In this document: in pieces, positions 1 through 10,156 of the stretch
How positions within the stretch are numbered: the first letter of the stretch is position 1
Layout: each line of letters starts with the position of its first letter
Origin: Eustoma russellianum
Taxonomy: Eukaryota > Streptophyta > Magnoliopsida > Gentianales > Gentianaceae
Reading direction: 5' to 3'
NCBI GenBank assembly: GCA_036186865.1
Contig: AP025074.1
Span: forward strand, 8,999,361-9,063,360
Length of the DNA stretch: 64,000 bases
The notes under the pieces: model-generated
The model's input: the letters and a program-made list of their open reading frames with translations, nothing else
Databases searched by the model: none
Told to the model about the DNA's origin: nothing
Position numbers and translations under genes: made by a program

Positions 1-316
1 GGCCACAACCACCTTGTTTTCTTCAGGCACTTGCACTAGCCTGAAGCACTTTTCCACTTCCTCTAACCAAAACTCTGCCACCTCGGGGTCTGTGGTGCCT
101 TCAAAGGTGGGGGCATACATCTTCTGCATTTCTCCAATGTAATACCGAATACCGTGTTGAGGCGGTGGTGGAGGAGGAGGAGGCTGTCGCTGCTGAGCAA
201 CTCCCTGCAATCACAATCAATGCATCCATCAGGGCCTGGGGCATTACCATCTGCGGTGGCTGAGGGTTTTCATTCCCGTTTCCACTATTTCCAAGGTTTT
301 CTCTTTTGGGAGTCAT
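1..316 (-). pseudogene. Gypsy-3 gag, N-terminal part
   Basis: Capsid (gag) protein start of a Ty3/gypsy element. The proposed ATG is at 316 and begins MTPKRENLGN. The C-terminal part visible at 1-145 reads, in another frame, a retrotransposon gag motif (APTFEG, then WLEEVEKCF) matching the Gypsy-1/2 gag motif (VPPFEG, then WLDEVENCF). The change of frame near 140-150, in a glycine/serine-coding GGA/GGC repeat tract, indicates a frameshift. The gene runs off the left window edge. The ATG lies 271 nt downstream of the PBS, a normal leader length. Family assignment is firm. The exact start is less sure. Confidence 0.75.
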
Positions 317-586
317 CTTTCTGCAAGATCATCACTTATCAACATCCAGTAATTCAAAAGTCAGTACTGAAGGCCATATGTGTTGCACAGAACGGAACTT
401 GCATACATTAAGGAAATGAATCATATAATCATTAATTAAATTATATCGCACTCGCACACACCCAACCCAGTCCATCTTATATCTAAGATCAAATACTTAG
501 ACTTATGGATCAACTTAAGGTCAAAATCATAGCTTAGTACTTTATATGACATAAACCTAGGTCTCCGAGGTAGATCTGAAGCCTAG

Positions 587-598
587 GCTCTGATACCA
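587..598 (-). other. Primer binding site of Gypsy-3
   Basis: The minus strand reads TGGTATCAGAGC, complementary to the 3' end of initiator tRNA-Met, two bases after the LTR end at 601. It marks the start of minus-strand DNA synthesis and fixes the orientation of the element. Confidence 0.9.
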
Positions 599-876
599 CC
601 TGTAGTGCCCCGGCCCAGCCAGCGGACCCGAATCGATGCACCCGTCGTAGCCTACTAAGAGGACTACCAGACGTCAATACTCTAACATACATGTCACTGT
701 TGACGTAAGAGAAATAGACGTGGAAACACATGAAAATTAAAACTGAATTAATTGAATCTATATTCCAGAAAGCATAAGAAAATAAAACTGTTTGTGGACG
801 CATCCATCTAATCCTCAACGGAATGAAATAAAGTTAAATTAAGAATAAACGGTCTATAACAATCCCAATATAGGCT

Positions 877-941
877 CTAAGCACCCCACTCAGCCCACTC
901 GCCATCGTCCTCAATGAAAATCATATCATACTCAGGCTCAT
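877..941 (-). other. Candidate LTR micro-ORF exon, Gypsy-3 version
   Basis: The minus strand shows a pyrimidine-rich stretch ending in TTTTGCAG, followed by a short open frame ending in FIEDDGEWAEWGA-stop (TAG at 877-879). It sits about 280 bp from the PBS-side LTR end, as does the WIEDEPRVPYP micro-ORF in Gypsy-1, -2 and -4, and shares only the IED core and the acidic/tryptophan character. Homology is inferred from position and composition. Confidence 0.4.
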
Positions 942-1292
942 CTGCAAAACAACGAGGTAGAACCCTTAGCGAAAAACGCTAGCAAGTAACCCGCTTATAA
1001 GACGTACGGGATCATCACATAGCAAGACATGAGTGAATATGAATATCAAAGAGAATAGGGGCACATGTCCTAAGTTGATCAAAAGTTCTGATTTATTTGC
1101 ATAATAAAAGAAAAGAAACACGTAATGCACAAGTAAACACCGAGTCACTTACATAGTAATCATACCGGAACGAAATACATGATGCACGCCATTTCAAATC
1201 ATGCTCTACACAACACAATCACATATGCTTGTGCAATACTTTTCAAAACAGTACAATGCATGTCATAATGCCCGGTCATATAACTTTATACA

Positions 1293-1456
1293 CTGTGATG
1301 GGCCACAGCTTGTCTTTATGCCCTATGACACATCACAGCTTAACATTATACCCTGTAATGATCCACAGCTTGCCTTTCTACCCTGTGTCACATTACAGCT
1401 CGTTTTATACCCTGTGATGGCTACAGTTTGTCTGTATACCCTGTAACACATCACAG
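1293..1456 (-). repeat. Six-hairpin tandem array in Gypsy-3 LTR
   Basis: Six units at a 29-30 bp period, at 1293-1308, 1323-1338, 1353-1368, 1383-1398, 1412-1426 and 1441-1456. Each has the form CTGTG, about 6 nt, CACAG. Loops alternate between ATGGGC-like and ACACAT-like, giving a 60-bp higher-order repeat. Stem variants such as CTGTG with TACAG keep pairing through G-U wobble. Confidence 0.75.
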
Positions 1457-1618
1457 TTCATTTCGCAATGAACTTTATACCCTATGCCAAGGAACAACTC
1501 TTAACAAAACATAATGCGAATGCAAATGCCATGATGCGAAGACGCACACTCAAACATGTCATTCAATCACTTGAGCCTCGTCTCATTCTCATACTCAAAC
1601 GTGTCCCACCATGCTCAT

Positions 1619-4600
1619 TGTAGAGAAAAGGGGGTTTGAGTGATTTCAAAATAAGTGATCTAAATGTATGACATATACAAAACGTGTGCATGATAGACAT
1701 GTATGCATGATACATTGTTCATTACTTACCTTATTTAGTTCATATATAATGTTGCCGTACTAACGAGCCATGAAGCGTTAAAGCTTACATCATATGGCAA
1801 ACATTTGTTATGTTTATACTATTTTCAGGTGCCACTATTAATGAACTAAACTAGTTCTTTAAGTGAAGCACTTAGTTAATACAACTAAGTAGTTCATTAA
1901 AGGAAGCCACACTTGGAAAAGGCACAACGGCAACAAGGCTAAGGAAGGAAAGTTTTCTCCTCCTCCCCTCATTAATATATACACGCCTACATATATATAA
2001 AAATATACATTTTCAGATATTTTGAAAAAGGCACGCACACAATTTATTCCAACGTACTACCGACACGTTATATATTTTACGTACGTATGTTAACGTCACA
2101 CCACCATACGTAACTCATATTTATGAGTATATTCAGGTCTTATATCATATGATATAAGTCATGGTGATGACAAATTAAATACGACACATTAAAAGGTTCT
2201 AAACCGAAAATTGTCATATGGGGCGAATACCGGAACTTCGCCAACGTGTCAAGTACTTGCCATAAATAGATGGCCAGCCCCTACACCTCAAAAATCATCA
2301 AAAATTTCGTGCTAATGGTGATATTTTCAGCCAAAAATACTTTCCATGTTGGCACACACAAATCACCCCACATTAAGGCCAAAATGTGAAGATTCCAATT
2401 TTAATTTTGTCACATGTTAATGGCGCCACTTTAGACCAGCCAAGTGCCGAGATTTAAAGTATATATTATATATATTATGTGTAACATAATATATATAACA
2501 TGTACAAAAGTTGGAATTTAATTAGAGAAAAATCGGGTAATCGATAAATATTGAAAATTCGGGTTTCTACGTACACAACACATGGAATATTTGTGGCACA
2601 TCATATGACACGTATCTAGACACTTTTTACATATGTTATACATCTTAAAGTGTCCTATAAAATTAAATTAAGGGCTGATTGGAATATAACATGTGTGTAT
2701 TATTAAATGTGCACTATTTTACAAAGTTAGCAAAAATAATTTTCAGCATATGTATATACATCATACACGCACATTGCAGCTGAAATGGAGCTTATTTTGA
2801 GCCTTGTTGGCATATTGATTGGTCAAGAATCAATCATACAATGTTGGTGAATTAAAGAGAGAAGCTACAAATGGTAAGATTTCAAACTTTGTCTCACTTA
2901 TAACACATGCTGAAAATTTCAGCATGCTAAGCTTGGCTGGCCGATTTTTTCATATTAATGTGATATATTTTATCATCTTACATTGTGTGATTGATTGGAA
3001 GAAGAAATGGAAGTAATTTAATATTATTTAAATTCAATAAAGTGTGATATTTTACATATCATACATGCTGAAATTTTTCAGCATGTGTGAGACATGTCTT
3101 GGCCGAATTCTTGAGCATAAATGTGTCCAAGTTCATTTCCAATGTGATAAGGATATTTACCATCAATTGGTGATTTATTTTATAAAGAAAAATCAAAGAA
3201 AAATGGTAATATTTTGAACTTTATCTTCATGTATCACATGCTGAAAATTCAGCATGGCATATACTCTTAAATGGGCGATTTTTGTGTCTTAGTAAGGAAG
3301 GAATTATGTCTTGCAATTTATGTGACAATCTTGTGCATTATGGAAATAATTTTATAATTGATATTGGCACATGTTTTAAGTGTTATTCTCAGATTTTCCA
3401 AGTCATCAATGATGACAACATCCAACCAATCATGAAGTGTCAAGTAAGCAAAGCTTAAATGATCATCCAATAAGAAGATGCCAAGTAAGCAAGACCATGT
3501 CACAATGATGTCTTACATTCTTCCAAGGACTTAAAAGATAATTTTCAAGAGGGGGACTACACCAAGGGGGGACGGCTGCAACAGCATTAAAAGGAAAGAA
3601 GATGAGCAAAAACAAGACAAGGACAAGCATTGCAAAATAAAAGTGATCAAAACGCCTAGCTCTTCTTCTTCTACATTCTCTTTCTTTCTTTCTTCTTGTA
3701 AGCCTATTGTATTCATATTTTTCAATCTTGAATAGGCTTGATATAGATCACCACATATTCCATATCTTTGTAAAAGATTTATCAAAGTGTGATCAATCTT
3801 CATTCATGCGAGGTGGTGGTGTTCGTGCATATTGTATTCAACGTACAAGGTTTGTAAAGGGTTGGAGTTGGTGTGTAACTCCATCAACCCTGTGGTAAGG
3901 TGTATTGTGTGTGTGTGATTAGTGTGAACCAAGGAAGGTGTTCCTTGAAGACTGGAGTAGGTTGTTTATAACCGAACCAGTATAAAATTCTTGGTGCCAT
4001 TTACTTTCAGCATTTACTTTCAGTTACTGCACAGTTTACTCTTTTTGTTGGCATTCATAAAAATAGTAAACGACTTTCAAAAATTACAAAAATTTCCAGA
4101 AACATAGCCACACGTTCTATGGTTAATTTGGCACAAGTTTCAACCCTTTTGGATAAGTATAAGTCGATCAAACATCAAAAGTTCTGAGACTAGTGCACAG
4201 TCTGATTTTCAGACTTGCAAAGGTTGAGACTTTGATTGTAATTGACCTACTTCCCAAAAGAATTTTGCAAAACTATTTCAAAACACTTAAATATAGTGTA
4301 TAAGGAGTTAGTGGTTAAATTTTCAGAGCATTTGGACTTACACACAAATAGGAATAAAATTTTCAAAACCGTCTACCGTTTCTGGCAGATTCGCGCAATC
4401 TGATCATCAACGGTTTTTGAAGGGGTTAAAGGTTGAATTTTAATTTGAAATTTTTAGGGGACCCTCATAACATCTGTGGCTAAGTTCTCTAAAAAATTCA
4501 GAATTTTTGGAGACCTATAAACTGGTTTTAAAAACGTTTTAAAACTGGTCTTGGAAACAGAATCTGTTTTCAGAAGTTGAGTTGTTTAGTTTTAAAAAAA

Positions 4601-4671
4601 TTTTAAAAACCACACTTTCCGCACCACCTATTCAACCCCCCCCCTTCTAGTGGTGCCTTACAGATCCTACA
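1619..4671 (+). repeat. Copia-C 5' LTR
   Basis: 3053 bp, starting TGTAGAGAAAAGGGGG and ending CAGATCCTACA, immediately before AG and the PBS. It contains the three palindromic modules, the perfect 20-bp palindrome CTTATATCATATGATATAAG at 2139-2158, and the conserved tail ending in a C-run and TTCTAGTGGTGCC. The matching copy lies at 25003-28024. Confidence 0.92.
2906..3256 (+). repeat. Three palindromic modules in Copia-C 5' LTR
   Basis: Perfect palindromes built on CATGCTGAAA and its reverse complement lie at 2906-2926, 3064-3085 and 3237-3256, spaced 158 and 173 bp. Each is followed within about 40 bp by a GGCCGA (or GGGCGA) box and a T-run. Arrays of LTR palindromes are an established property of Sireviruses; this particular sequence is read directly here. 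Confidence 0.85.
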
Positions 4672-4673
4672 AG

Positions 4674-4685
4674 TGGTATCAGAGC
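4674..4685 (+). other. Copia-C primer binding site
   Basis: TGGTATCAGAGC, two bases after the LTR end at 4671. It pairs with the 3' end of initiator tRNA-Met. The leader to the gag ATG is only 40 bp. Confidence 0.92.
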
Positions 4686-4725
4686 GCAGGAACACTCACT
4701 TCAAGGAATCCAACGATTCAGTGAG

Positions 4726-5074
4726 ATGACAACCACAAATCTCAAAACAGAGCAAGAAGGTATGTCGAGCCACAGGCCTCCACTTTTTGACGGTGAGTCG
4801 TTTATTCAGTGGAAACTTAGAATGAAGCTTTTTCTTATGGCTATAGATATAGATCTTTGGTCAATAATAGAAGATGGCCCTTATGTCCCATCTAAGTTAT
4901 CTACCGTAGACAGAGTCACATTAGAAGTCGTTAAATCTAGACAAGAATATACGAGTGATGATAAAAAGAAACTTAGTATGAATGCTAAGGCCATGCAATT
5001 GCTCCTAAACGGATTAAGTAAAAGTGAGTCTAGTTATGTGTCAAACTGTTCGAGTGCACAAGGAATGTGGAGGA
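4726..5074 (+). pseudogene. Copia-C gag, first 116 codons, cut by Copia-A
   Basis: Starts MTTTNLKTEQEGMSS and contains the gag motif PPLFDGESFIQWKLRMK typical of copia gag proteins. It matches the Copia-A gag (8191) with scattered substitutions. The frame ends at 5074, where the Copia-A LTR begins; the stop seen at 5077-5079 belongs to that LTR. The rest of this gag, expected after Copia-A, is absent from the window. Confidence 0.9.
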
Positions 5075-5303
5075 TGTAAAGATAAGGGGGTTTGAGTGAT
5101 TTCAAAATAAGTGTCTTGAATGTATACATATATATAAACGTGCATAAACATATATAAATGTGTACATGTATGCATGATAACTTGCCATTACTTGCCTTAT
5201 TTAGCTTATATATTATGTTGCCGTACTAACGAGCCATGAAGCATTAAAGCTTACATCATATGGCAAACATTTGTTGTGTTTATACTATTTTCAGGTGCCA
5301 CCA

Positions 5304-5356
5304 TTAATGAACTAAATTAGTTCATTAAGTGAAGTACTTAGTTTAATAAACTAAGT
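5304..5356 (+). promoter_or_regulatory. Cluster of near-perfect inverted repeats in the Copia-A LTR
   Basis: A 12-1-12 inverted repeat at 5304-5328 (arm TTAATGAACTAA) is followed by a 10-1-10 inverted repeat at 5336-5356 (arm ACTTAGTTTA). The first arm then recurs in half form. The cluster is kept in all copia LTRs here and is multiplied in the left Copia-D LTR. It lies in the first 300 bp of the LTR, the expected U3 side. A role in transcription or chromatin is inference. Confidence 0.55.
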
Positions 5357-5604
5357 AGTTCATTAAAGGAAACTTCATTTGGAAAAGGCACAAAGGCAAC
5401 AAGGCTAAGGAAGGAAAGTCTTCTCCTCCTCTCCATCTTTAATGTACACGCCACATATACATAAAAATTATATATTTTCAGATTTTTTTTGAAAAAGGCA
5501 CATACACATGTATTCCAACGTACTACCGACACGTTATATATTTTACGTACGTACGTTAATGTCACACCACTATACTTAAATCATATTTATGAGTATATTC
5601 AGGT

Positions 5605-5624
5605 CTTATATCATATGATATAAG
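5605..5624 (+). promoter_or_regulatory. Perfect 20-bp palindrome in the Copia-A LTR
   Basis: CTTATATCATATGATATAAG. The same 20-mer occurs in every copia LTR here, for example 2139-2158, 39699-39718, 57355-57374 and 60909-60928, in LTRs that have diverged a great deal elsewhere. It could be a dimeric protein binding site; the function is unknown. Confidence 0.6.
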
Positions 5625-6374
5625 ATATGGTGATGACAAATTAAATAAGACACGATAAAAGGTTCTAAACCGAAATTTGTCGTATAGGGCGAATACCGAA
5701 ACTTCGCTAACGTGTCACGTACTTGCCATAAATAAATGGCCAGCCCATATACATCAAAATATGATGTAAATTTCGTGCTACACATGACATATTCAGCCAA
5801 AAATACTTTCCATGTTGGCACACACAAATTACTCCACATTAAGGCCAAAATGTGAAGATTCCAAGTTTAATTTTGTCACATGCTAATGGTACCACTTTAA
5901 ACCAGACAAGTGCTGAGATTTAAAGTATATATATAATATATATTATGTATAACATAATATATATAACATGTGCAAAAGTTGGAATTTAAATTAGAGAAAA
6001 ATCGGGTAATCGATAAATATCGAAAATTCGGTTTTCTACGCACATAACATGGAACGTTTTTCTTGTACATCATGTGACACGTATCTAGACACTTTTTACA
6101 TATGATATACATCTTAAAGTGTTCTAGAAAATTAAATTAATGGCTGATTGGAATATTACATGTGTGTATTATTAAAGGTGCACTATTTTACAAAGTTAGT
6201 AAAAATAAATTTCAGCACATGTTACACATCATATAACGTTACATACAGCTGAGTTGGAGCACATGTGGAGCTTTGCTGGCATATTGATTGGTCAAGGATC
6301 AATCATACATTGTTGGTGAATTGATGAGAGAAGCTACAAATGGTAAGAATTCAAAATATATCTCACTTATGTCA

Positions 6375-6729
6375 CATGCTGAAAATTTCAGCATGATGAA
6401 ACTTGAGCTGGCCGAATTCTGCTATTAAATGGGAACTATTTTGTCATCTTTTATTAGGTGATTGATTAGAAGAAGATATAGTAAGGTTTTGAATAATAAT
6501 TAAAAAGATAAATGGTGATATTTCACATATCACACATGCTGAAAAGTTTTTCAGCATGTGTACATGGTGTGGCCGAAAGTTTAGTACTAAAATGTGTCCA
6601 AGTTCATCTTTTAATTGGTAGAAGTACTTACCATATATTATTGATTCATTTTTATGATGAAAATTTAAAGAAAAATGGTAATGATTTAAAGTTTATCCCC
6701 ATGATGCACATGCTGAAAAATTCAGCATG
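6375..6729 (+). repeat. Three palindromic modules in Copia-A LTR
   Basis: CATGCTGAAA-type palindromes lie at 6375-6395, 6535-6558 and 6709-6729. Each is followed by a GGCCGA box, with spacing near 160-175 bp as in Copia-C. The central few bases vary while both arms are kept. Confidence 0.85.
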
Positions 6730-6895
6730 GCAAGATTGTCTTGGCCGATTTTTTTGGCATAGAAATGGAAGAATTTTTGGTCTTGCAATTTATGAGAAAA
6801 TGCTTGATTTATGGTATGATTTTTTGATTGATTTTTGGCACATGTTAAAGTGAATATCTCAGATTTTTCTCCATGTCATCTTGATTACAACATTG

Positions 6896-6962
6896 AGCCA
6901 ATAAGGAGGTGCCAAGTAAGCGAAGACTAAATGATGATCCAATAGGAAGATGCCAAGTAAGC
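6896..6962 (+). promoter_or_regulatory. Duplicated CCAAT / GCCAAGTAAGC block, candidate promoter
   Basis: The block CCAAT, a few bases, then GCCAAGTAAGC occurs twice in tandem about 50 bp apart, and is kept in the other copia LTRs. It is followed by CTTAAAAGAC at 7003 and a GGGG-rich stretch, a plausible U3/R boundary. A second TATA-like site (GTATAAAATTC near 7448) lies further down. Which one starts transcription cannot be told from sequence. Confidence 0.35.
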
Positions 6963-7241
6963 AAGGCATTGTCACAATGATGTCTTACACTCTCTCAAGG
7001 ACTTAAAAGACAATTTTCAAGAGGGGAGAAGCCCTAAGGGGGGACGGCTGCAACTATAAGGAAAGAAGAGGAGAGCAAACAAAAGAAAACAACAAGCATT
7101 GCATTCTAAAGAGATCAAATTGACAAGCTCTTCTTCTCCTACATTTTCTTTCTTTCTCTTTTCTTGTAAAAGCCTATTGTATTCGTATTCTTTAAATCTT
7201 GAATATGCTTGAGATAAACCACCATTCATACATCTTTGTAA

Positions 7242-7268
7242 AAGATTGATCAAGGTGTGATCAATCTT
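7242..7268 (+). promoter_or_regulatory. Conserved 11-bp-stem hairpin in Copia LTR
   Basis: AAGATTGATCA and its exact reverse complement, separated by a 5-nt loop AGGTG. The copies in Copia-B, Copia-E (59258-59284) and Copia-C 3' LTR keep the stem. In Copia-D (56061-56088) the stem changes on both sides (AAGGTT with AACCTT), which preserves pairing apart from one bulged base. This supports a real RNA or DNA hairpin. Confidence 0.6.
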
Positions 7269-8138
7269 CATTCTAGCAAGGTGGTGGTGTTCGTGCGAAT
7301 TGTACTTACAATACAAGGTTTGTAAATGGTTGGAGTTAGGTGTAACTCTATCAACCCTGCGGTAAGGTGTACTGCGTGTGTGTGATTAGTGTGAACCAAG
7401 GAAGGTGTTCATTGAAGACTAGAGTAGGTTGTTTATAACCGAACCAGTATAAAATTCTTGGTGCCATTTACTTTCTGCATTTACGTTTCAGTTACTGCAC
7501 TGTTTATCCTTCTTGTTCGCATCCGTAAAAATAGTAAACGATTTTCAAAAATTACGAAAATTTTCAGAAACATACTTACACGTTCTAGGGTTAATTTGGC
7601 ACAAGTTTCAACCCTTTTGGACAAGTATTAGTCAATCAAACATCAAAAGTTCTGAGACTAGTGCAGTCTGATTTTCAGACTTGCAAAGGTTGAGACTTTG
7701 ATTGTATTTGACCTACTTCCCAAAAGAATTTTCCAAAACTGTTTCAACCCATTTAAATATAGTATATAAAGAGTTAGTGGTCAAATTTTCAGAGCATTTG
7801 GACGTTCACACAAATGGGAATTAATTTTTCAAAACCATCTACCGTTTCTGGCAGATTTGCACAATCTGATTACCAACGGTTTTTGAAGGGGTTACAGGTT
7901 GAATTTTAATTTGAAATGTTTAGGGGACCCTCATAACATCTGAGGCTAAGTTCTCTCAAAATTTCATAATTTTTGGAGACCTCTAACCTAGTTTTAAAAA
8001 CGTTTTAAAACTGGTCCTGAAAACAGAATCTGTTTTCAGAACTTGAATTGTTCAAGTTTAAAGAAATTTAAAAAAAAGCACACTTTCCACACCATCTATT
8101 CAACCCCCCTTCTAGTGGTGCCTTGCAGATCCTACAAG

Positions 8139-8150
8139 TGGTATCAGAGC
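8139..8150 (+). other. Copia-A primer binding site
   Basis: TGGTATCAGAGC two bases after the LTR end, complementary to initiator tRNA-Met. The gag ATG follows 40 bp later at 8191. Confidence 0.92.
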
Positions 8151-8190
8151 GCAGGAATACTCACTTCAAGGAATCCAACGATTCAGTGAG

Positions 8191-10095
8191 ATGGCATCCA
8201 CAAATCTCCAAACCGAGCAAGAAGGTATGTCGAGCCAAAGGCCTCCACTTTTTGACGGTGAGTCGTTTATTCAGTGGAAACTTAGGATGAAGCTTTTTCT
8301 TATGGCTATAGATATAGACCTTTGGTCAATCATTGAAGATGGTCCTTATGTCCCATCTAATGTATCCACTGTAGACGGAGTTACTTTAGAAGTTATTAAA
8401 ACTAGACAAGAATATACGAGTGATGATAAAAAGAAACTTAGTATGAATGCTAGGGCTATGCAATTGCTTTTAAACGGATTAAGTAAAAGTGAGTCTAGTT
8501 ATGTGTCAAACTGTTCGAGTGCACAAGAAATGTGGAGGATACTAGAAATGAAACACGAAGGCACGAGTCAAGTGAAAGAGTCAAAAATTAACATGCTCAT
8601 GTCCACACTTCAGTCTTTTAAATTATTGCCAAATGAGTCTATTGTAGATATGGATCTTCGTTTGACTAACATCTACAACTCTCTTGAGTCTCTTGGTAAG
8701 GCTTTTACTACGCAGGAAAAGGTGCAGAAAGTCCTATGAAGCCTTCCTTCTGAATGGGACCCTAAAGTGACTGCGATAGAAGAAAGCAAGGAAACTAAAT
8801 CAATAAAGATGGAAGAACTAATCGGTTCACTTAAAGTTTATGAAAATAAACTCACCATTCAGAAAACGGAATCATCTAAACAAGGTAAAGCTATTGCTTT
8901 TAAATCAAATGAATACGTCTCCCCTCCCTCCGATCACGTAGATGATAGTGATTCCGAATCGGATAATGATGACCTAATTTTATTGGCTAAAGGACTAAGA
9001 AAATTTATGAGAAGGTCATTTAGAAATAAAAACAAGGGCACTACATCTAAGAGAAATAAAAACAAGTCAAATGATAAAGACATTAAATGTTATCAATGCG
9101 GCAAACTCGGACACCTATCATATGACTGTCCAAACAAAGAAAAACAAACTACTAAATATCCTGACAAGGAGCGGAACAAAAATAGACTCGTCTCAGAACC
9201 CAAACAAAAGAAACGTGCTCTAAAGGCCTCCACCTGGAGTGACTCATCGGATTCTGAAACTGAGACAGAAGAGGAGACCGCTCAAGTTTGCTTTGCTTCC
9301 AAAGCATCTAATGAGGTATCATCTGATTCTGACTCTGAACCTTCTTATGATGATCTTTTTAGTCAGTATCTAGAATTGCACAAATTTACTAAGACTCTCG
9401 CTAAAGAAAAGAAACGATTAATTGAAGACAAGGAACTGTTAGAATCTTCAAACGAGAATCTTGTCGCTCAATTAAGCGATTCAAAGAAAGAGTCTTCATG
9501 TGTCATCACTGCATTGAAAACCGAGATTTCATCATTAACCTCTCAAAATAATGAAATGAAATCCGAGATTTCAAATTTGAAATCAAGGAATACCAATTTA
9601 GAGAAAATGATGAAACAGTTTGATACATGGTCAAACATGCTGCATCGTATCATATTATCACAAAAGCATGACAGCGACAAAACTGGACTGGGATACGTTG
9701 ATACTAACGAAGTATCAATCAAACCAACCAAGTTTGTTGTGTCTAAGAAAGTAGACATCCCTAAGCCGCAAGTGGCGTCTAAGATGACGCAAAAAGCGCC
9801 CCCTTCCTCACGTCCCACTTCTTCATATCATGTGAAATATAACGTTGTACCATATAGATATGAAAAGAGAAGAACAATGCATACACAAAATACATATCAT
9901 CCACGCACTACGCACACACACACAAGGACATATCAAAAGCGTCCTTCATTCAATGAGTATAGAGGAGTCCTTGGGCAAAGGCCCAAAGTGCATGCACCAC
10001 ATGTCTATTATATTGCACCTTCATTCTTGCCATTTGATCGACCGAGAAGGATCACCCAAGTATGGGTACCGAAAGGTACCTTTACCAAAAGGTGA
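8191..10095 (+). pseudogene. Copia-A gag, one premature stop
   Basis: One frame of 634 codons, broken only by TGA at 8737-8739 where Copia-B has CGA. The protein forms the virus-like particle and binds RNA. In order it shows the copia gag N-terminal domain (PPLFDGESFIQWKLRMK near residues 18-35, then helical sequence to about 230), an acidic Asp/Ser-rich stretch, one zinc knuckle of the form C-x2-C-x4-H-x4-C (CYQCGKLGHLSYDC near residue 302), further acidic Ser/Asp clusters and a long coiled-coil-like segment (about residues 395-475). The C-terminus is basic and His/Thr-rich, ending VPKGTFTKR. The ATG was chosen because it is the first after the PBS and is shared with Copia-B. The extended coiled-coil gag suits a Sirevirus. 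Confidence 0.9.
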
Positions 10096-10156
10096 TTAAC
10101 TAACTCGAAAGGACCCAAAATTAAAAAGGTAACTAAATCACCTTTCCACATTGCAG
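10066..10156 (+). other. Gag-pol junction with frame change and possible splice sites
   Basis: Gag ends at 10095 in frame 1 and pol resumes in frame 2 right after CTTTCCACATTGCAG (10142-10156). Copia-B shows the same +1 change and keeps the acceptor-like CAG. A GT at 10066 is the only nearby donor that joins gag and pol in phase, giving a 91-nt intron, but it is a weak donor (TGG|GTACCG). TTAACTAAC at about 10096 resembles a branch point. Ribosomal frameshifting or a separate pol start are alternatives. Confidence 0.4.

Larger units (their letters stand above)
1..1618 (-). mobile_element. Gypsy-3: 5' part of a Ty3/gypsy chromovirus-like element
   Basis: On the minus strand the element reads LTR, primer binding site, leader, gag; the window starts inside gag. 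The LTR begins at 601 (plus-strand TGTAGTGCCCCGG) and its other end is cut at 1618 by insertion of Copia-C, so only about 1.0 kb of LTR is visible. It belongs to the same broad group as Gypsy-1, -2 and -4: the same PBS, the same LTR terminal style (TGTAG.GCCCCG) and a related gag motif. It is clearly a different family at nucleotide level. It is the host of all insertions up to 28024, so it should be the oldest layer here. Confidence 0.85.
601..1618 (-). repeat. Gypsy-3 5' LTR, truncated
   Basis: The LTR end next to the PBS is present (plus strand TGTAGTGCCCCGG at 601). The other end is missing because Copia-C starts at 1619. It contains a short acidic reading frame behind an acceptor-like CAG (877-941) and an array of six short hairpins (1293-1456). 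Both sit at places comparable to those in the other gypsy LTRs of this window. Confidence 0.85.
5075..8136 (+). repeat. Copia-A 5' LTR
   Basis: 3062 bp, starting TGTAAAGATAAGGGGG and ending GCAGATCCTACA. Its start differs from the Copia-C LTRs but matches the reverse complement of both Copia-B LTRs, so A and B are one subfamily and C another. The left flank is GAGGA. No A-type LTR follows the Copia-A internal domain in the window. Confidence 0.9.

Noticed and set aside
4674..4685. Possible tRNA gene at TGGTATCAGAGC sites
   Set aside because: Only the 12-nt complement of the tRNA 3' end is present, at LTR edges; no cloverleaf.
9845..10099. 84-codon frame overlapping the end of Copia-A gag, repeated in Copia-B (19544-19804)
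   Set aside because: Present in both copies only because the gag DNA is conserved; sequence is low-complexity His/Ile and gag is clearly the coding frame.
10128..10156. GTAACT...GCAG as a mini-intron between copia gag and pol
   Set aside because: About 29 nt is far below the shortest usual plant introns, and it lies after the gag stop, so it would not join the frames.
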